Positions 1-13,484 of a stretch of DNA of 64,000 nt are shown piece by piece (within the stretch, counting starts at the first letter, position 1; every line of letters begins with the position of its first letter). Below the pieces are notes generated by a model that did no database searches, was not told where the DNA came from, and saw only the letters and a program-made list of their open reading frames with translations. Position numbers and translations under genes: made by a program. This stretch comes from Xenopus tropicalis (Eukaryota > Chordata > Amphibia > Anura > Pipidae). The stretch covers positions 87,755,410 through 87,819,409 of the forward strand of contig NC_030683.2 of the NCBI RefSeq assembly GCF_000004195.4. Reading direction: 5' to 3'.

Positions 1-61
1 GAACTTCTACATGACTTCTATCCAACAGAATGTACAATTTTTTGCTTTGGTTTCTTTAATG

Positions 62-154
62 CTTAAATAATATTTAGTAGACATAAGGTATTGTGATCTA
101 AATTACATAAAGATCCCATGTCCCAAGCATTCCAGATGATAGATCCTATACCTG
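62..154. repeat. MITE fragment, CAGGTATGGGA family
   Basis: This is the right end of a short palindromic element that recurs in the window near 1.5, 13.7, 14.8, 23.1 and 58.7 kb. The text runs 'aaattacataaagatcccat' and finishes with 'cctatacctg' followed by TA. The complete copy at 23065-23363 shows the same terminus. Only about 90 bp of this copy is recognisable. Confidence 0.55.
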
Positions 155-177
155 TATTTGCATTATCTGTTGTAGTG

Positions 178-484
178 ATAAGTGAATTTTTTCGCCGGGC
201 ATGAATTTCCTGCAAAATTCTGCGTTTTGCCATTGCCAAATATTTTTGCAAAACTGCAGCAAAAAATTGCTGTGAAAAAAATTCAGGCAAATGAGGAAAA
301 AGTCACAGTTGCATCAAAAAAGGTGCAGCCATGTCAAATAAGTTACAGTCGCGCCACAAAAGTCATGCACGTCAAAAAAGTTGTGTGTGTCAAAAAAGTT
401 GCATGGTAGATGCATTTCGCTAATTTTTCAGCAATTTTGCAACATTTTTTGCTAAAGCTAAATGGGACAGATTCGCTGATCACT
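178..484 (-). repeat. MITE, AGTGATGAGCGAA family
   Basis: The element opens with a 'ttttttcgccgggcatgaat' stretch and closes with 'gggacagattcgctgatcac', the reverse complement of the usual start of this family. Its interior has repeated 'gtcaaaaaagt' blocks with T-runs and gtcgc motifs, as in the copies at 11.1, 19.1, 25.1, 32.4, 40.7 and 41.1 kb. It has no coding capacity. The transposase class is unknown to me. Confidence 0.6.
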
Positions 485-1521
485 ATTCTGCTAGAAGAGT
501 GTAATGTGCTCTATTCCTTCTATCCGTGCCTTCTATCCGTGGGATCTATGTTGGTAGGGTGGAACATTTGTGAGTAAGCTGCATTTTCATGGGACATGAG
601 TAATGGAACCAGTGAAATATCTTTTCTGCATGTATAGTATATGATATAGATACATGTTTCCTGTAGTGGGAGTACTCATTATAGATAAGTTTAGCATTCA
701 AAGAATTTATTTCGCAATTTAACCTTTTGTTACGTCTATGTAACTGCTGTTTCACAAGTGAAATCTTTAAAGCTGTTTAATGAGCAAATAAAGACTTTAA
801 TACCTATAGTAAAGTAAAAAAATAGGAACTCCTAGGATCTTAAACTCATAATTGGGCAAATCCTATTAAGATACTTTTTGCAACCAAAATAAATCTATTG
901 CTAACTATAACTACTGTTTCTGGTATAATGAAAGTGGAGTGTTTTCTTTCAATTGTTTCCACTTCTCTTTGTCCTTTGCATAAACTGTTTAGGCGGTACC
1001 TTCATTTTACTGACTTTTGCTATAAACTATAATGGCATAGAAGGTAGAAATGTACATTTTGACTAGCTATGGCATGGTTTCAATACCCAGGATCTTTCAT
1101 ACCATTTATCTACAAATTTGTTCCCCTTTTTCAAGTGTAGTCTGAGCTTGAGCTGGGACAGACCACTTTCCTGCCTTTTGTAATTGGTATCCTCCATATA
1201 CTGACTGACTGTACAGCCTGTGAACTAAATGCGTCTGGTTGGTACCAAATTCACTAATTTATGATTGCTGTTGTGAAAAAGTGCAGTTGTTATATGCAGT
1301 GACACCATTCATTAAAGATGCTCCTTGAACTACACTTGGTGCCAGGGCTGCCCACATGCTAATATTTGCATTTTGAAGCATTGGATGCAATTGTGCCAGA
1401 TGCATCTCCCGCTTGTACTCACAATTACGCTGAAATTGTGGGGTAAAAGTTGCATTATGGGAAAAACTAAATTGAACACTGCACTTGCATTCATAAATTA
1501 ATGTTACTGCTAAAGACAAGC
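485..1521. other. non-coding stretch, nothing recognised
   Basis: Unique-looking AT-rich sequence. Short open frames here show no splice-site support and no familiar protein pattern. Confidence 0.4.
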
Positions 1522-1632
1522 CATTTCTACTTCAGGTTTGGGACCTGTTATCTAGAATGCTTGGGACCTGGGGTTTTCCAGATAAGGGATCTTTCCGCAA
1601 TTTGGATCTCTATATCTTATATCTACTAAAAT
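1522..1632. repeat. MITE fragment, CAGGTATGGGA family
   Basis: It contains 'ggtttgggacctgttatcta', 'gggacctggggttttccaga' and 'taagggatctttccgcaatt', in the same order as the full copy read from its right end (23363 leftwards). The inner part and the other end are missing. Confidence 0.6.
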
Positions 1633-1787
1633 ATTATCTTAATCATTATTCTTAACCTCTATCCTAAACCCTACAAGCTGCTACAAATAAAATATCTCTA
1701 TTATATGCACAGAAAAGAGGATATAATCTGCCTGCACTCAAATTCAATATGTGCATTTAATAATATTCACTGTATATGTTAATAGTT

Positions 1788-3450
1788 ACATAGTTACATA
1801 GGGTTAAAAAAAGACCAGAGTCCATCAAGTTCAACCCATCCAAGTAAAACCCAGCACACACAACCTATACTGACCTATGTATACCAACACATACATAAAC
1901 TATATATACAACCACTAATACTAACTGTAGATATTAGTATCACAATAGCCTTGGATATTCTGCTTGTTCAAAAACTCATCCAGGCCCCTCTTAAAGGCAT
2001 TAACAGCATCTGCCATTACAACATCACTAGAAAGGGCATTCCACAACCTCACTGCCCTCACAGTGAAAAACCAACCACACTGCTTATAAAGTTATACATA
2101 CAGTTATACATACATACTGCTTCAAATGGAAGCTCCATTCCTCTAATCTAAAGGGGTGACCTCTGGTGCGTTGATTGTTTTTATGAGAAAAAAGAACATC
2201 CCCCAACTGCCTATAATCCCCTCTAATGTACTTGTACAGAGTAATCATGTCCCCTCGCAAGCGCCTCTTTTCCAGAGAAAACAACCCCAACCTCGACAGT
2301 CTAACCTCATAGCTTAAATCTTCCATCCCCTTTACCAGTTTAGTTGCAGTCTCTGCACTGTCTCCAGCTCATTAATATCCTTCTTAAGGACTGGAGCCCA
2401 AAACTGCACTGCATACTCAAGGTGAGGCCTTACCAGGGACCTATAAAGAGGCAAAATTATGTTTTCATCCCTTGAGTCAATGCCCTTTTTTATACAAGAC
2501 AGCATTTTATTTGCTTTAGTAGCCACAGAATGACACTGCCTGGAATTAGACAACTTGTTATCTACAAAAACCCCTAGATCCTTCTCCATTAAGGATACCC
2601 CCAACAAACTACCATTTAGTAGATAGCTTGCATTTTAATTATTTCTATCAAAGTGCATAACTTTGCACTTATCAACATTGAACCTAATTTTCCAGTTTGC
2701 TGCCTAGTTTTCCAGTTTTGTCAAATTGCTCTGCAAAGCGGCAGCATCCTGCATGGAACTTATAGTTTTGCACAATTTTGTGTCATCAGCAAAAATAGAA
2801 ACAGTACTCTCTATGCCCACCTCCAGGTCATTAATAAACAAGTTAAAAAGCAAAGGACCAAGGACTGACCCCTGCGGTACTCCACTAACCACACTGGTCC
2901 AATTAGAAAATGTTCCATTTACCACCACTCTTTGTAATCTATCCTTCAGCCAATTCTCTATCCAATTACAAATATTATGTTCTAGGCCAATATTCCTCAA
3001 TTTGATCATTAACTTTCTATGAGGTACTGTATCAAATGCTTTTCCAAGTAGATGACATCAACTGCCATTCCAGCATCGAGGTTCCTGCTCACCTCCTCAT
3101 AAAAGGCGACAAAATAGTCTGGCAAGATCTGTTACGCATAAAACCATGCTGGCACAAACTTATAGTACAGGTATTGTGAACTGCAATGTATTCAAGTACC
3201 CTATCCCTTATTGCACCTTCCAAAGCTTTCCTACTATTGATGTCAAACTAACAGGCCTATAGTTTTCAGGCTGAGAATAGGATCCCTTTTTAAATAACGG
3301 CACCACATTAGCAATTCACCAGTCTCTCGGCACCATGCCAGACCTCAACGAATCCTGCAAAATTAAGTGAAGAGGCTTGGCAATCACAGCGCTCAGCTTG
3401 TTTAATGTTAGTATTTCACAGACCCAAACATGTAAGCTTATGTATCATGT
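1788..3450 (-). mobile_element. CR1-type LINE fragment (3' part, RT domain, decayed)
   Basis: On the minus strand the piece encodes broken segments of a non-LTR reverse transcriptase: residues VPQGSVLGPLLFNLFINDL with FADDTKL (2704-3009), [20 protein letters not shown] (2332-2607) and LRGDMITLYKYIRGDYRQ (2084-2326). The three segments lie in different frames, so indels have broken the reading frame. FADD is the catalytic motif of reverse transcriptases, and the [16 protein letters not shown] segment is typical of CR1 elements. The 3' end near 1788 carries repeated 'agttacata', a tail also seen at 24.6 and 61.2 kb. The 5' part, including the endonuclease, is absent. Confidence 0.88.
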
Positions 3451-4302
3451 CAGGGTCAATCTTTAAATGAGCCATACAAGGCTGAATTTAAGCTCCAGTA
3501 AAATTTATCCCCTTCTTATTTTGACAATGCCCTTTTAAACCAAAGGATTACTTGCAACCTACAATTATTCTCTGTATTCATATTTTTAATCTTCTATTTA
3601 GCCAGAGTCACTGGATGCCATGTTAGTAAATCCAATCATTAATCTTGCCCCTAGGCTGGTGCTCCTTTTAGAAAATAAAGTGCTGACTTACATTTTAGTG
3701 TTTGGAATTTGGAAAATTTGGAAAACGGTATTCTACTGTGCATGTGCAAGTGCAAGCCTAAGCAGGGAAATGCTTATGGTGGTTTGTTTTTTTCCCTGGG
3801 CTGGGGGGAAGCCCAGTGAGCACAGAACAGAAAAATAATCACATATCCAGTTTCTGCAATTTGCTGAGTGAATGACTCATACTAGATGCTGTAGCTGCAT
3901 GTGATAAATAATATCATATCTTCCTGGTCATAGCATGTCTACTGTACATTCTCATATCTAATGCTAATTGATAATACGCATTTAAAAAAAGATTACTCTG
4001 AATAATGCTTTGGGATGTTTGTATTCATAACTTGACTAGAGCATTCCTATATTAAGATATAGAACACAAAAGCATGCAAAGTGGAGCAGCTGTCAGTTAC
4101 AAAGGTTCCCCTTCTTAACATCTGCCATAGGCATGTGGTAAATACAGGGCTTCCTGGCATCTTGCACCCCCTGGGAATCGCTAGTTTGTACATCTGAATG
4201 ACGAAGAGGAGACACTGGAGACACTCTTGTGCTTCCACCTACAGCCACTCTCAAATAAGTGCTAGGAAACACAGTCCCTGCTAAATACTTCTAAAGGTTA
4301 TA
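3451..4302. other. non-coding stretch, nothing recognised
   Basis: AT-rich sequence after the CR1 piece. No exon, RNA gene or repeat family was recognised. Confidence 0.4.
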
Positions 4303-4550
4303 TCCCATGGAGAGATTAGTCACCTGCAATAGATCCCTACTGTCTCGGGCAACTAATCTCTCCAAAATGACTTCCAAAATGAATCACTGTGGTTTTCTGA
4401 AGTCGCGCAAAGTTGCCATCAGGAGGAAGTTTGTGCAACTTCTGAAAACAGAAGCGATGCCCTTTGTTGCCGTTGGAATAGCATTTCAGAGAGATTAGTC
4501 CCTCAGGGTAGCAGAGATCTATCATGGGGGACTAATCTCTCTGTGGGACA
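4303..4550. repeat. MITE, GAGATTAGTCGCC family (diverged)
   Basis: The stretch begins with 'ggagagattagtcacctgca' and ends with 'gggactaatctctctgtggg', giving inverted ends. Inside is 'gggcaactaatctctccaaa'. The same motif pair is found at 14.5, 25.4 and 42.1 kb. Confidence 0.6.
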
Positions 4551-6176
4551 TTATCCTAGAAGTACTTGAGTTCAACCCATCTGGCAAGTTTGATCAGTGT
4601 TAATAAATGATGCCCTATGAGTACAACATATATAAGAAAAGCTAGATAATCGGAAAAATGAATTAAACTTTTTTAATTAAAGTGTATTATAAGTGCATAT
4701 TATATATATTATTCACTATTGTTCACTATTTTTGCAAACTACTTTGACGTAGTTGTCCAGCACTGTGCCTGAAAATAAAAAAGTAGAAAACAATGCTCCA
4801 AAAAACTGAATTTGAGTATCATTAAACTTGACTATTACTGTGGAGATTTTTCATAGAAATGTCTTATTTTCTATGTGACAATTGGCCAAACTCTGTATAT
4901 TGAACACAATGACCCTGAGGATCAAAGAAGCAAATAAAAAGTTATGAGTTGCAAGGAAAAGCTAAATTTGCTCAAGGTAGGGCAGAACATTACTGTATTG
5001 CAGGCAGTATCATTCAGGCCATGATATCGGGCTTTGGGCGAGGTTGGACTTTGTAATAGAAAGATGACATCTGCTTGCAAATATTGTTCTCCCATATATA
5101 TTCTGTATTGAGGAAACAGCAGTTGGAAAATGATTTCTATGTGTGGTAAAATGCCCTTATCTATGTGCGTGTTAGCAGTTTGCCAGATGATGAGGCACAT
5201 TAGTTTCTCTAAAAGAATAATTTCCTGGTCCATTTAAACTTTGTTGAAATTCTAACTTAAAAACTCAATGTTAAATATTATGCTCAAAATAGCAAGTACA
5301 AAAGAAATGTCCATGTAAAATAAAATGTTCTGAAAAAACTAATGGCTCTTCTACTGTCTTTGCTAAAGCCTGGTACTATTAACTGTACTCTACTATTGTT
5401 TATACTAAAGCTATTTCAATGTACAGCAGTCCATTATATCTTGGTTCTGATTTATTGTTGCCCTCAATATATCCCGTCTGGCCCACTTCACTCTCTTTGG
5501 TAGGGGTGGATAAGATGCACATTGGTGCTTTGCTTTGCCCTGGGTAAAGAAATGAAGGTGGGCCCCTCCAGTACAGTTTAGCACCTTAAGATTGTAGTTC
5601 TACATGGACACCCACATCAACATTTTATGTAATAGGAATATTACAAATGAAGGTGTACTGACATTTTACATCTGCAACATACAGTTTGCACCTCATGGTT
5701 AAAATATAAAGTACAATGCTACAGTATTTAATGATTAATGTTCTGGATCCCATTTTTTACAATAATCCTTATAACATGGTTTACCCAATTTAATGTCAGT
5801 TAATATACCGATGCTTTTGCGTCCTCCATTAAAATGAAGTTCAGTTTTACTGATGTCCCCAGTATCTGTAACATTGTAAAAGGCCCATTTCGAATACACC
5901 TTTCCTGTTCCAACTGGGGTAGTAAATCAAGGTGCAGGTTAAAACTTTTAAGTGACAGAGCTGTTGAAGAAATCAGGGGTCACAAAGAGACTAAATTCTG
6001 TGCAGTAAATATGCCTTCCATGTGTGGGGAAAAAATCATTCTTACCATGTGGCACTGCCGGAGGGGAGGAGAATGTACAATAATGTCTCTTCTACATTTT
6101 TTTTTAATCTGCTACTTTAGCACCATGGTACCTATAAGTCTCTTACACATGGACGGATCACCTTTAACTGTAATAG
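4551..6176. other. non-coding stretch, nothing recognised
   Basis: No coding exon supported. A 126-codon open frame at 5834-6214 looks random: it has no domain pattern, has an uneven composition, and runs into the palindrome that starts at 6177. Confidence 0.4.
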
Positions 6177-6412
6177 ATTTCTCCTGTGTTCTACCACAGG
6201 GACGCACAGGATGAAATGCAATTCATTGTTATCACTAATTCAATACTTATCTGCCCATACTGACACAGGCAGATGAAACGCATCTGGTTTCGCCTGTGTT
6301 TGACGCTTGGATGTGTCAGTACAGGCATAAAAGAAAAAATTAATTGCATTTTGTCCTGTGCTTCCCTGTGGTGGAATTAAGGAGAAACCACCATAGGGAA
6401 ATGCTGCAAAAC
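6177..6412. repeat. fold-back element (palindromic MITE)
   Basis: The left arm 'ctcctgtgttctaccacagg' and following 'gcacaggatgaaatgcaatt' are answered on the right by 'aattgcattttgtcctgtgc' and 'ttccctgtggtggaattaag'. An inner pair, 'ctgacacaggcagatgaaac' and 'gtttcgcctgtgtttgacgc', also folds. No open frame of interest is present. Confidence 0.6.
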
Positions 6413-9400
6413 TTTGTGTACGGGCCCATAAGGTACTTCATGTGAATGTCTAGGCCAATTTAAGATTGTGGTATAAAACTTATGCTGACTTTTTTTGCCA
6501 AATTTATTTTACAGACCTTTCTAACCACATCCCTTACCGTATAAATAATAAAAACTTTTCCTTTTCTCCTTTAGCACACAATGAAACATATTAATTTTTA
6601 TATCTTAAATAGTTTTACTCTGTCACTGTTTACCATATACAAAATAGGAAATGACATAGTTGGCTCACATGATTGTCATGGTTATTGTTATGTGCTGATT
6701 TTACAGGGTTGGGATTGGAACAAGAATACACCTGACCTGCACAGAAACACAATAACTCCCTTTCCATTTCTTTTTTTATATCTATTTGAACCAGTGAATA
6801 TTAAGTGCCCATGTTATGTGGCTAGCTAACAGTTATTTAGATCAAACATGCAAAGAAGAAGGGGATTGATCAAAGCACATTCCCTGGTCCCCTGCCTCAA
6901 CGGTGATTTCATTTCTATGTAAGTGCATGTATTTACAAAATCAGGGTAAACTTAAATGATGGTGCTGTTCATTTACTTCCGGTTATATTTTTCTAAGGCT
7001 GGCACTTCCCTGCATAGTAGCATTTCTTGGTATGTGTCTCCTGACATGGCATTGATTTCAGTCACAGGGCTAAAGTCCTCCCCGCTATTTGCTTTTTTTA
7101 AGAAGAGATACTGGCAAGACCACAGCATTGGTTTCACAGGCTTAATCCTTCCCCACTTGCCACTTCTAAAGTTATTTAACTTCATGCTACAGCATGGGCT
7201 TCAAGGTACTTTCATCAATACTTCCACATGATTGGCAATGAGTCTATCTTCCATCTTCTGATGAATGGTATGCAGCTGCGTCTACTGACATTGGGGATCA
7301 CTGGTTCTACTGACACCCTGGCCTTGGTGGTAGCTCCAGAGTTCCCTCAGTGGGTTGCCTCAATAAGTGCACCAGACTTATATCTAGTGGTTTGGATGCA
7401 AATGCTGTTTTAAGCTGGTGTTCCAGAAGTGACAAAACCCCCACTAGATATAAATTGTACCTGAGTTTTATCAAAGCACAATATGAGTTTTCTCTAAAAG
7501 CTTTTTAAAGCTCACTGAGGAATATTCTCATTTTCAGTATTTTCAGTTGGTGGAGAAACACCCAGGACTGCCACTACAGCATCCCTTTAAATTAAATGAG
7601 ATATGGGTAGTTGGAAACTGGTGTATTTCAGCCCAAAGCAACAGTTCCCAGTGGTACCAAGTATTTCCTATTCAGGTAACTAGGAACTGGCAGTGGAAGC
7701 GACAGATTTTTGTGCTGTTATTTCAGCGACACACAAAGACACAGCTAAAGGTCATAAACTAATCCCTGGGAATAGCAGTAGGCTTCACGTTGTGCTGTAG
7801 GGACCCTCATGAGTATTCTAAAAATATTTGCTGCTGTAACAAAGTGCTACTGTTTCCATAAGGTGCCCTCCCCTCCCATTGCCACAGTTTCCTGTTAGCA
7901 TCTACAGAAAAAGGTGTGTTTAGGAGAGATAAGGACAACAAAGAATCATGATTTTTTATGCTGTGAAATAACTCATTATGTTTCTAAATATAAAGACTGA
8001 TGTTTTATAAAAAGGTGGAATTAGGTATATAGCACCAACAATAAAATGCCTTATCTATACTCTGTGTACACATTAACTCTCTATTGCTTAATCTCCATGG
8101 AACCAATGAAAAAAATACTGAGCAAACTACGCAAACTGAAAGAAGTGGTGTTTGTGTGAAAATTTGCTGAAAAGAAGCCCTATGTAGCAAGACTTGGACA
8201 TTTAGATCAGAAAACAGCATGGCTGAGGGACAAACAGGGACATTAGGTAGGGTTGCAGGTTGGGTATTATGGGTGTTGTAGCTTGAATGGAATATTAGGA
8301 GGGGGTATGACTTGACCTCTAAATAGGAGGTAAAGTCTGGGAGCCTTATACCTTGGTAAACAGCAAGGCACCCTTTAATGGGGGGTGTACACCTGGGCCT
8401 GGGCTTAGAGTCAAGGAGACACAGTAGGTAATGAAATTAGGTGGTGGAGGCTTAGCCTCAGGCTTCAGAGAGGGTTAAAAGGGGTAATGTTAATTTATTG
8501 TAAGCTATTGTTAACTGTTATATGCAGCCTTAAGTGGCTAATGATTTAACATATGTCAACATGCTATTCAAATGTTATATGATGTAGGTTTGATAATTTA
8601 TCCTAAAGTTATTGTAGTATACATGTAATAAATCAAGCTGCAATCTTTCCACCCAAGCTGTTGTGGTTGTGAGTATTATTGGGTATGGTAATGGTACCGA
8701 CATTTGAGTCATACTCAACTTAATTATAGAGGGAGTAATAATTCCTGACACCTCCAAGCAAGGTGGGTATGATAAAAATATATGTTTCAAAATTGTATTC
8801 AGGATCAGCAATCTGTTTTTATTGCTGGTCCACACGTGTGTAATAAATCTTCCCTGGATACATTTTTCTTTGTTTATAAGAGTGGAAATTTTACATTGGA
8901 AACTCTGTGTCACCAGCTTGTACAATGTCCTTTGCTGAGGGATAATTATAAAGCACAATATAAGAGCATTGTACCAGATGCTGGAACAATAGTACTACAA
9001 GGTGGACTCAAAGTCCAAAAATGAGAACAGAGCATTCCAAAAGAGTCTTATAATGGGTGTGTTTATTTAAAAATTATGAAAAATGTCATAATACTTGCAT
9101 GTCTGACAAGCGACTGAACCATCATTCCAACATAGGAGCCCCTTTGCATTAGTGAGCCAAACAACACATACAAACTTTGTCTTTAGCTCTTTATCTGTGT
9201 ATCTGTGGGTAAATATCTGTTATTGTCAAACAGACCTTTCAAGAAATTTTATAAATAACAACACCCAGAAAGGCTGTGTTCTGTGAATACAATATGCTAT
9301 CATTTCACACACTGCTCTCAAATGAATGAAAAGAAAGGGTAAAAACAAGGAGAGAGAGGAGGCATTACAAACTGCTGGCATCTGAGGCTGATATTACTAT

Positions 9401-9960
9401 TTTAATCCTATCAGTATTCAGTATATGAAATCAACACTGATTATATAAATCATTGACATTCATGCCCAATTGATTCTATAGGGCAGATTTGTGACAAATA
9501 ACTGCGGCAAAATCACTGTTTCATTCTTTTTTCATGAGGCTAAAATACTCAAATGTTTTAATAAACTGGGAAAATAAATAAAGTTGTTAGACAGTTTTCA
9601 CTGAGTTGTCATCAGATAAACATTATAGCAAAAGTTGTATGTTATTGCTTAAATATCTCTATAACAAAATCACCAATGTTTTACTGTGTTTCCTGTGGTT
9701 TTGACCCAAAGCTGAACAGCAGATTCTCAGTTTCATTATTAAAGTACAGGGTACAAAATATTCTATACAATGTATTACTGAGTCATTACAGCTAGAGCAC
9801 TTTGTACAGGTATATAACAATAGGTTGACTTGGTTTAGAAACATGCTTGCAGTCACTGGGCAGTATATCTATTGTATTAGATTATAAAAAAAGGGCTAGA
9901 ATTCTAGACAACTTAACTGTGTTTAGAAACTTTATGACCCACTGAAGATTTGCCATTATT
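6413..9960. other. non-coding stretch, nothing recognised
   Basis: About 3.5 kb with only short chance open frames. I tested several for flanking splice sites or recognisable domains and found none. Confidence 0.35.
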
Positions 9961-9984
9961 TTATCTATTTTTAATCAATTTAGG

Positions 9985-10205
9985 AGTGCAGGCACAAGCA
10001 GCAAATTTTGGCTGTGAAATGCAAACTCTAGTGTTTATTCACCAATATGCACTGTGTGTCTGTATCCCAGCCAATTTAATGGTCCCAGGTGCAGGTGAAG
10101 AAGGCGGCTGATGGCAATGTAGGGGGCAGCCTCTATGTTGGCATCAGCCTTCTTCTTCACCTGCAGGCACATGCAGCAAATTTTAGCTGTGTGGCATCAA
10201 TCTAA
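9985..10205. repeat. local direct and inverted repeat
   Basis: A motif close to 'gcaggcacaagcagcaaatt' occurs near 9988 and again near 10162 ('gcaggcacatgcagcaaatt'). Between them, 'caggtgcaggtgaagaaggc' near 10088 is inverted as 'gccttcttcttcacctgcag' near 10147. This is probably an old MITE end-duplication. Confidence 0.5.
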
Positions 10206-10627
10206 ATGGAATTTCCCTCTACATAAGTTCCTCTGTCATTAATTAAATGATAATGAGGACACAAAACAAAATAATATTTCCTTTACCTATTTTTTTTAAA
10301 TAAAGGTAAACGTATATGCACCATATATCACAAATTAAGTGTTTCAGATTTAAACACATACCGGCACCAAGTAAAGAGATTTGAAAAGCAACTGGTAAAA
10401 TGAATAACACAAACAGTAAAAATAAGTGGCATATCTATAATACAGCAGATCCCATGGCTACTGGGGGCCCAGGGACCTCCGACTGCAGGGTCTGCTGTAT
10501 TGTAGTCTTCCTCACCAGTGAAGGTTCACTGTTTGCCCCATGAAAGCAAGCAGGAGGCTGACCAACAGGGAGTGGTGTGAGTCTGGTTGGGCCTAGTTAC
10601 AACACTGGTAAAAATATTATAAGATCT

Positions 10628-10885
10628 GGTAAGGCCTCACCTTGAGTATGCAGTGCAGTTTTGGGCTCCAGTCCTTAAGAAGGATATTAATGAGCTGGAG
10701 AGAGTGCAGAGACTGCAACTAAAACTGGTAAAGGGGATGGAAGATTTAAGCTATGAGGTTAGACTGTCAAGGTTGGGGTTGTTTTCTCTGGAAAAAAAGG
10801 CACTTGCAAGTTCATTAGAGGAATTATTGACAGATAGGGGATGTTCTTTTTCCCATAAAAATGATCAGAACACGTGCAGGTAAAT
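10628..10885 (+). mobile_element. CR1-type LINE fragment
   Basis: On the plus strand this encodes [19 protein letters not shown] followed by [15 protein letters not shown], the same segment as in the copies at 2.4 and 56.4 kb but in the opposite orientation. It is broken near 10800 and lost after about 10885. It is less than 10% of a full element. Confidence 0.85.
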
Positions 10886-11090
10886 ATTCACGTGCAGGTA
10901 AATATTCACTACCATGGGCAACATATCTTCTGATAGTTTTATAGCATTATATTAAGATCACTGCAAGGAAAACCTATCACTTGTGGCGATCTGGCTCAAC
11001 AGTGGGAAAAAATGCCTTTCAAAGGCAAAGTGCCAGAAAATACCTGCCATTTATCAATATTTGAATTGGTGCCTGCAAAACACTTATCAT

Positions 11091-11263
11091 TAGTGATGAG
11101 CGAATCTGTCCTGTTTCACTTCGGCGAAAAAAATCACAACTTTTTTGACGCACGTGACTTTTTAACAAAGGCAACTTTTTTTTGCCGCCCGCAACTTTTT
11201 TGCCGCATACAATTTTTTCTTCCTATGAATCCATGCCTGGTGAAAAATTTTGCTCAGCACTAC
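11091..11263 (+). repeat. MITE, AGTGATGAGCGAA family
   Basis: It starts 'tagtgatgagcgaatctgtc' and ends 'gaaaaattttgctcagcact', so both ends are present. The core has the typical run of 'aacttttttgacgc' and 'tttttttgccgcc' blocks. Confidence 0.65.
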
Positions 11264-12709
11264 TTATTATACAGAAATCGCTTGTAATTGTGCAAAAATG
11301 CAGAAGCAGTCCTTTGCACGAGATTAAACAGCAAATGGCAATTTGCTGAATTCCTCCAAATATTTGTTGTTTTTTTTGGATATTTTGTATGTCACAAGTT
11401 CTTACGTTAGATATTATTATTTAACATGAGCAGCTTGAGCACTGAGACAGAAATCTAAATGTTATTTTTATTTATTTCTTATTTTATGGTGTTTGTTATT
11501 TCTTTTAATGATTAACGCAGGACAATGTTTATCCATAAACCCAAGAATCATGCTGGTGTTGGGTACGGGTGCAGGCCCAGACTGGCAATCTGTGGATTCT
11601 GGCAAGTGCCAGAGGGGCTGCTGTATGATGCTATAGTCAGTCACTATATATTGGGCTGGTGGGGTCTCTGTGCATTTGAAATGCCAGGGTCTATTTTGAA
11701 TTCCAGTCCAGACCTGGAAAGGAGGGTCTCCTTCATACAGAAACTGTTATAAGCATTTTAACATACTCGCCCAATTACTGTGGGAGAGGCAGCTATAATA
11801 ATAGTGAAATTAAAGCAATGCATAGAAAAGCAATAATAATAGGGGCAGCTATAATAATAGTAAAATGTAAACAATCCATAGAAAAGCAGACCAGGTAAAG
11901 TAATGTTCAAGTAAACATGTGTATTTTTTTTTTTAGATTAAATAATCAACAGAATATTTTAGCAGAAGGCTTATTTAATTTGCTCATCCATAATACATTT
12001 ATATTGCCTCTTCACTTTACTCATTTATTATAATCAGGTAAATTAATTTCTACAGAAAATCTGCTAGAAAAAGACAAAACTTGAAGCTCTTTCTCCACCT
12101 GCATATAAACATTGGGGAGAAACAGCCAATCTGTTCTCATTCACCTCTACCTGTGTTGGCAGGAACTGTGTTAGACAGTGTTCAGACATGCGGAAGCATT
12201 TTTTTTATTGAAAAATATACTTTATAATAAATGTCAATACAGTAATCTTTGAGTTGCAACAATTTTCAGATAAACAATAGACATAATAAAGCTATAGAGG
12301 GAAGGGGGGGGTGGATTAAGGAGAAGTAAGAAGGAGTTCACTTGCCCAAAGCTTTATTTTTAGATGAAAAACCACAGTGAGGTAAGCATGGGAGAAGGAG
12401 AGGGGGTTTAGTCCTCTTCCTCCTCAAGGCTGTCGCGAATGTTGTAGTCACAGAGCAGGCTGTTTTTCTGCCTTTGTGTTACAAAATGCAGGCAAGACTA
12501 TACTGAGGCCTGCAATTTATTAACCTCTCTGTACTACTGTAGAGGTCAGATAACGTATAATCTGCAGACTGAATCGCATTCTGGGAACAAAACTCTCAAT
12601 TGTAAATACTGTAGGGGAGATATCCTTTTCTTATCACAAGCTTTCATTTTATGTAATGCATACAAGGGCAAACTTTCTTTCAGGCTTGGTTTAAGAAATA
12701 AAGCATTGC
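11264..12709. other. non-coding stretch, nothing recognised
   Basis: It includes a locally repeated phrase ('gcagctataataatagt' near 11789 and 11846) and a short G-run at 12304. No exon was found. Confidence 0.35.
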
Positions 12710-13480
12710 TTATTGTAGGGCAGAGTAGCAGGAAGTGCCAGGAATCAAACCCTGGTCTGTGTGCTGAATTGTGTCTCCATTAATCCTCACAGCCACTGGG
12801 GGCTTTTGGAGTTGGTGAGGGTCAGTTGTCCTGATGGACATATTTTACCTCTCCCTGCTGCCATCCACCTTGTTAACTTCAAGTGTCCTTGATTAAGCAA
12901 ATAAGACCGTTTATTAGTACTGTTACAAGCAACTCCCAGTTGCTTCATCATTGAGCTACCCAGCCAGATCTGGCTAGCTTTTGCATTTGAACCTTGCCTT
13001 GTTTCCCTGCTTGTTTCTGGTTCCAAGTCCTAATCCTGTTCCTGTGCCCTAGTGCCAGACTCTTGCCTGTTTCGTTTTGACCTCCTGGTACTGACCTTGG
13101 CCTGTCCTTTGGGCATTCCCTCTGATTTCTGGCTTCCCTGACCTTGGCCTTCGATGCTTTAATTGCAATCTTTGGATTGCCAGAGTGCCCTTCTCCTTTT
13201 CTTTTCTTGTTTTGACATTTAACAGTTTATCCACTCCCTAGAGCTGAGGGTTTGGGGATGGAGAACCAGAACCATCCTGTTTACCTTGGTAAGCTTTTTA
13301 CAGTTGACGGATGCCGGTTTGCTAAATATATATAGAGAGTTTTTGCCTTCATTGCTTGCTGCCAGCCCCAACATCTGGCCTGTTACCTTAGTTACATATT
13401 CTGCCCATTCATTCTGGTTTGTGTTTTGCAGCCTAAGTTATTTTCATTAAACCTCACATTTTCATTGGTTCTGGACCCTG
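12710..13480. repeat. possible LTR-like remnant, pyrimidine-rich
   Basis: The plus strand has many CCTG/CCTTG phrases (tgaccttggcctgtcctttg and similar), which I associate with long terminal repeats of frog Gypsy-type elements. I could not define TG...CA ends, a primer-binding site or target duplications, so this is a weak call. Open frames on the minus strand are products of the skewed composition. Confidence 0.25.
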
Positions 13481-13484
13481 TTCT

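Noticed and set aside
5834..6214. 126-codon plus-strand open frame
   Set aside because: No domain, no splice support, and it runs into a palindromic MITE. Its length is within chance for 64 kb in six frames.
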